This document shows positions 14,585-16,143 of a DNA stretch of 16,143 nt, one piece after another. Source of the stretch: Bacillota bacterium (GTDB taxonomy: Bacteria; Eremiobacterota; SpSt-956; JAKJGF01); contig JAKPQU010000631.1 in NCBI GenBank assembly GCA_029555925.1, forward strand, positions 1-16,143, given 5' to 3'. Position 1 is the stretch's first letter, and each line of letters starts with the position of its first letter. The notes below the pieces were generated by a model that worked only from the letters and a program-made list of their open reading frames with translations, was not told the DNA's origin and did no database searches. The position numbers were made by a program, and so were the translations under genes.

Positions 14585-14670
14585 AGATTCAAGATTGCAG
14601 ATTCAAGATTTGAAAAAAACCTGAATTTTAAAAAATAATTTTCAATTTTGAATTTTGAATCTGCAATCTT
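14581..14670. repeat. TTGAAGA heptamer array forming a 16-bp perfect hairpin
   Basis: Units TTGAAGA, TTCAAGA, TTGCAGA, TTCAAGA, TTTGAAA, then the inverse orientation after about 30 bases. AAGATTGCAGATTCAA (14591-14606) pairs perfectly with TTGAATCTGCAATCTT (14655-14670). The hairpin follows the DUF3343 stop and could end the transcript. Confidence 0.88.
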
Positions 14671-14713
14671 AAATGTATTCTCTGAATTAACTTGCACTCT
14701 CTACCACCTTGTG

Positions 14714-14719
14714 TATAAA
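14714..14719 (+). promoter_or_regulatory. possible -10 box before the CARF gene
   Basis: TATAAA, 15 bases before the ATG, with only a poor -35 match (TTGCAC at 14692-14697, 16-base spacer). If used, the leader would be very short. Confidence 0.25.
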
Positions 14720-14733
14720 ACAATTTAAAAGCC

Positions 14734-15888
14734 ATGAAAATTCTGCCCTTCAAGGAAGTGCTCATCCTTGTGGTGGGCACAACACCCCAGATTGTTACCG
14801 AAACGATCTATGGGCTGGTCAAACAAAAACCTCCTATTAAACCAGAAGAGATATTTATCATAACCACATCTGTTGGAAAAGCAACAACACGTGCACGCCT
14901 TCTTCAAAGCAATCTTTTTCAGACATTTGTGAAGGAATATGGTCTTGGACAACTCGATATACCGGAAGATCACTTCATCATTGCAAGAAATTCTTGCGGA
15001 AACGGTTTGCCGGATATTACCGATGAAATGGAAAGTGAGATTATGGGGGATCTCATCACATCGTTCATTCGCACGTTAACTGAAGATCAGAAGATTAGGC
15101 TTCACTGCTCTATAGCAGGGGGCAGAAAAACAATGAGCTTCTACATGGGGGCTGCATTGCAGCTTTTTGGAAGACCCTGGGACAGACTTTACCACGTCCT
15201 TGTCTCCCCTGAGTTTGAGTCGAATCCAGAGTTTTTCTACAAACCAAAGAGGAACAGGATAATCACAACAAGGCTACCCGATGGCACAATAAAAAAACTC
15301 AACACCAGAGATGCAACAATACGCCTTGCGGAACTTCCGTTCATACGGCTCAGGGATAAACTATCTCTTCAGGGGATGAACTTCAAAGAATTGGTTAAAG
15401 AAGGGCAAAATAAGATCGACACAGCTACATTCCAGCCTGAATTGGATATAGACCTTTCAGCAAGAACAGTTCGAATCGGCAACCGTCTAATAGAGATGAT
15501 CCCTGTCCAGCTCATGGTTTACGCAGCGCTTCTCAGGCAAAAAATACAGGCGTGCGTGCATCCGGATAGACCATATTGCTATGAATGTACTGATTGCTTT
15601 CTGGTGTTACAGGATTTACTTGCCAGACCAACCCTTGAAAAAATGTCAGAAGATTATAGGAGGATGTACAGGGAAAATCCTTTCAGAGCAGAGGAACTGA
15701 AGGCTAAGTGGCAGGATCGTATCGGCACGGAAACTCTTCGGCAAAATATAAGCAAGATTTCAAGAACCATACGCGAACAATTGCCTGAGGAAGCTCTCTG
15801 GCCACTATACACGATTTCTACAGTAAAAAAATATGCTGGCACGAAATATGGCATACGAGTGGAAAAAGGAAAGATTTCAATAAAATGA
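14734..15888 (+). CDS. CARF-domain protein of the NE0113/Csm6-like type with winged-helix-like C-terminus
   Basis: 384 residues. The N-terminal 200 fit the CRISPR-associated NE0113 family (TIGR02584, a CARF/Rossmann fold that binds cyclic oligoadenylates made by type III CRISPR complexes). Seen are VVGTTPQIVTETIYGL (about 13-28), a SVGKATTRARLL loop, and CSIAGGRKTMSFYMG (AGGRKT at 128-133), the CARF ligand-binding signature. From about 245, RTVRIGNRLIEMIPVQLMVY looks like the opening strands and helix of an OmpR/PhoB winged helix. The last 45 residues (LRQNISKISRTIREQL, then YTISTVKKYAGTKYGIRV) look like its recognition helix and wing. Between them is a Cys cluster, C274-x7-C282-x2-C285-x2-C288. 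No HEPN R-x4-6-H motif is evident. No CRISPR array or effector genes are in view. The ribosome binding site is weak. Confidence 0.82.
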   Translation: MKILPFKEVLILVVGTTPQIVTETIYGLVKQKPPIKPEEIFIITTSVGKATTRARLLQSNLFQTFVKEYGLGQLDIPEDHFIIARNSCGNGLPDITDEMESEIMGDLITSFIRTLTEDQKIRLHCSIAGGRKTMSFYMGAALQLFGRPWDRLYHVLVSPEFESNPEFFYKPKRNRIITTRLPDGTIKKLNTRDATIRLAELPFIRLRDKLSLQGMNFKELVKEGQNKIDTATFQPELDIDLSARTVRIGNRLIEMIPVQLMVYAALLRQKIQACVHPDRPYCYECTDCFLVLQDLLARPTLEKMSEDYRRMYRENPFRAEELKAKWQDRIGTETLRQNISKISRTIREQLPEEALWPLYTISTVKKYAGTKYGIRVEKGKISIK

Positions 15889-15909
15889 AATATTTCGGAA
15901 ACGTTTCAT
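15885..15909. terminator. weak hairpin after the CARF gene
   Basis: ATGAAA and TTTCAT form a 6-bp outer stem with partial pairing inside, overlapping the stop codon. There is no T-tract, so termination is doubtful. Confidence 0.25.
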
Positions 15910-15981
15910 TCATTGATAATTTGATCATTCAACGAGATAATTATAGATGAAATGGCAAAAAAGGCTATAATGGAGAAACCC

Positions 15982-16143
15982 ATGGCAAAAGCAGAAACCA
16001 TTATAACTTGTCCATATTGCAAGAGGGAAATACCCCTTGATGATGCCCTTACCCATCAGTTCAGCGAAAAATTGAAAAAACAGTTTGAAGAGGAAAATCA
16101 ACGGAAGGAAAGAGAGCTGAAGTCAAAGGAAGAAAGCATCGCG
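15982..16143 (+). CDS. DUF2130-family protein, N-terminal fragment
   Basis: An open frame running off the window. The 54 visible residues start MAKAETIITCPYCKREIPLD, with a CPYC half zinc-knuckle, and then a highly charged helical stretch (FSEKLKKQFEEENQRKERE) typical of the coiled-coil lead-in of DUF2130 proteins. Its function is unknown. Three in-frame ATGs are possible (15952, 15970, 15982); the last is preferred because GGAG at 15972-15975 lies 6 bases upstream. It follows the CARF gene by 93 bases on the same strand. Confidence 0.7.
   Translation, partial: MAKAETIITCPYCKREIPLDDALTHQFSEKLKKQFEEENQRKERELKSKEESIA

Overview
The window is AT-rich bacterial chromosomal DNA carrying about a dozen genes, most on the + strand. 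The tRNA, promoters and Shine-Dalgarno sites are bacterial, and there is a lipoprotein with a lipobox. The mix of families (PC4-like coactivator, DUF6485-like Cys-rich protein, EF2568-type aminotransferase with DUF3343, NE0113-type CARF protein, several hybrid histidine kinases) suggests an anaerobic, environmental, probably Gram-negative lineage such as Desulfobacterota, Nitrospirota or an uncultured phylum. No marker gene fixes the taxon.

Layout. (1) 0.1-2.9 kb: a three-gene ABC-2 exporter (ATPase and two six-helix permeases). (2) 3.05-3.41 kb, minus strand: a consensus sigma70-type promoter drives tRNA-Gly(GCC), followed 23 bases later by a PC4/p15-family gene. (3) 3.4-3.8 kb: gene-free, with an 85-bp tandem duplication, two hairpins and a heptamer array. 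(4) 3.8-9.4 kb: a signalling block made of a stand-alone response regulator, a REC-PAS-HisKA-HATPase-REC kinase and a larger kinase ending in REC-REC-HPt. (5) 9.5-12.8 kb: a protein of three beta-sandwich-like repeats, overlapping a membrane-anchored metallophosphoesterase, then a PHP-type lipoprotein with its own promoter. (6) 12.9-13.1 kb: a tiny Cys-rich protein. (7) 13.2-16.1 kb: a block of visibly higher GC with a cysteine-desulfurase-like aminotransferase overlapping a DUF3343 gene, a CARF protein whose C-terminus resembles an OmpR/PhoB winged helix, and the start of a DUF2130 gene. No CRISPR array or other cas gene is visible.

The most striking feature is not a gene. Nearly every intergenic space in the window holds short tandem arrays with a period of exactly 7 bp, in four sequence families: CAGTGAC, CGTCACG/CGTAACG, TTCACCC and TTGAAGA/TTGAATC. 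In five genes the stop codon lies inside such an array. Most units contain a stop trinucleotide and 7 is coprime to 3, so about three units present stops in all three frames. At 4480-4494 and, on the minus strand, at 3033-3049 this happens in exactly three successive units. The arrays may therefore act as frame-independent translation-stop trailers, and several also form palindromes that could act as transcript ends between genes. This is the best candidate here for an undescribed system; a passive origin by repeat expansion remains possible.
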